64,000 bases of DNA from Calliopsis andreniformis. Lineage: Eukaryota; Arthropoda; Insecta; Hymenoptera; Andrenidae. The notes under the pieces are model-generated. The model searched no databases. It was not told the origin of the DNA and saw only the letters and a list, made by a program, of their open reading frames with translations. The position numbers were made by a program, and so were the translations under genes. This document shows, one piece after another, positions 63,403 through 64,000 of this stretch. How positions within the stretch are numbered: the first letter of the stretch is position 1; each line of letters starts with the position of its first letter. The stretch is from assembly GCF_051401765.1 (NCBI RefSeq), contig NW_027480422.1, positions 19,734,001-19,798,000 on the forward strand, given 5' to 3'.

Positions 63403-64000
63403 TGTAAAAACTGTTGTATTTATATTGTATTTTATGCTTCAGGCGTTGACTTCTTAGGCCCTAACTATTCGCTCTGGTGGAACAACGCCCTAGAGTGATG
63501 CCTAGGTCGGCCGGATCGTAGAAATGACCATTACTTGCACACTGGATGCAATTATCGATTTATACGATGGAAAAACTCTTGTATTTATTTTGTATTTGGT
63601 GCTCCTGGCGTTGACTTCTTAGGCCCTAACTATTGGATCTGGTGGACCAACGCCCTAGAGTGAAGCCTAGGTTGCCCGGAACGTAAAAATGACCATTACT
63701 TCCACACTGTTTGCAATTATTCATACTATACAGTGGAAAAACTGTTGTATTTATATAGTATTTTATGCTTCTGGCATTGACTTCTAAGGCCCTAACTATT
63801 CGATGTGGTGGAGCAACGCCCTAGAGTGAAGCCTAGGTCGCCCGGAACGTAGAAATGACCATAACTTTCACACTGGTTTCAATTATTCGTTTTATACAAT
63901 GGAAAAACTGTTCTATTTATTTTGTATTTTATGCTTCGGGCGTCGACTTCTAAGGCCCTAACTATTCGATCTGGTGGTGCAACGCCCTAGAGTGAAGCCT
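63240..64000 (+). repeat. Right-end block, cut by the window edge
   Basis: It matches 43335-44095 at an offset of 19905 bp (63357/43452, 63936/44031) and equally the 49307 and 57768 regions. It holds the 'gtagaaataacc', 'ggtcggccggatcg', 'cgtaaaaatgacc' and 'cgggcgtcgactt' monomers and is cut at 64000 in mid-block, so the array continues beyond the window. Confidence 0.85.

Larger units (their letters stand above)
1..64000 (+). repeat. 166-bp satellite array, whole window
   Basis: The array is continuous head-to-tail copies of a 166-bp monomer. The landmark gcctag/gtctag recurs at 121, 287, 453, 619, 785, 951, 1117, 1283, 1449, 1615, 1781 and 1947, and the last begins at 63997. That span is 385 monomers with a net shortage of 34 bp, caused mainly by single-base deletions such as 'aattatcg' for 'aattattcg'. 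All copies I read have the same orientation and I see no transposon, gene or unique spacer. Neighbouring monomers differ by many substitutions, while distant ones can be almost identical, so the array has higher-order structure. Because 166 is not a multiple of 3, reading frame shifts each monomer and no long protein can be encoded. The likely setting is eukaryotic centromeric or heterochromatic DNA; that is inference from length, homogeneity and lack of insertions. Confidence 0.98.

Noticed and set aside
1..64000. Telomere-like CCCTAA within 'aggccctaacta'
   Set aside because: It occurs once per monomer in a fixed context and is never in tandem, so it is not interstitial telomeric repeat.
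1..64000. CRISPR array
   Set aside because: Repeats are 166 bp and directly adjoining; there are no unique spacers and no cas genes.
1..64000. Human-type alpha satellite
   Set aside because: The monomer is 166 bp, not 171 bp, and I do not see the alpha-satellite landmarks or an intact CENP-B box.
1..64000. Assembly artefact producing false long duplications
   Set aside because: Not excluded, but most block pairs differ at scattered bases and by whole-monomer indels, which is not expected from simple duplication of the same contig sequence; read depth and spanning reads would settle it.

Overview
The whole window is one uninterrupted tandem satellite-DNA array with a basic repeat of 166 bp. 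The landmark 'gcctag' falls at 121, 287, 453(gtct), 619, 785 and 951, and the last copy starts at 63997. That is about 385 monomers averaging about 165.9 bp. All monomers I read run in the same direction. I see no protein gene, RNA gene, transposon, CRISPR array or unique spacer. The open frames present (up to 85 codons) are read-through of the repeat and are not genes. This points to a eukaryotic centromeric, pericentromeric or other heterochromatic array from a long-read assembly. The species cannot be named from the sequence, and I do not recognise the monomer as a satellite family I know.

The monomer is about 42% G+C in my hand-built consensus. An AT-rich core (about residues 31-100, 27% G+C, counting from 'gcctag') is flanked by a GC-richer part (about 52%). 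It carries an imperfect dyad around two CTAG motifs, an 11-bp internal direct repeat in the AT-rich core and, in many copies, a 17-bp stretch that matches 7 of the 9 essential bases of the mammalian CENP-B box.

Neighbouring monomers differ clearly, while monomers many units apart can be nearly identical. This is higher-order repeat (HOR) organisation, but it is mosaic and not one regular HOR. In the left part (1-29.6 kb) a unit beginning with a distinctive monomer (extra base, 'gattgaaaaagc') recurs at 1, 1994, 3987, 5149, 10624, 11786, 14940, 16102 and 21246. Spacings are 12, 12, 7, 33, 7, 19, 7 and 31 monomers. About 4.5 kb (2790-7285) is copied at 13743-18238, and a 19-monomer block (3151 bp) is tandemly duplicated at 23220-29521.

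The right part (29.6-64 kb) uses other monomer variants. It holds a 7-monomer tandem duplication (34735-37056), copies at 5971 bp (43336-46502 / 49307-52473), a 13-monomer tandem duplication (50312-54623), a block of about 5 kb copied at about 8.5 kb (46650-51663 / 55275-60124), and copies at 3151 bp and about 19-20 kb near the right end.

Almost all block offsets are whole multiples of 166 bp, give or take a few single-base indels, and several block pairs differ by the gain or loss of exactly one or two monomers. This is what in-register unequal exchange or gene conversion would produce. Shared single-base variants let the copies be ordered into lineages and expose recombinant copies. Block boundaries were found by eye and are good to roughly 10-50 bp.
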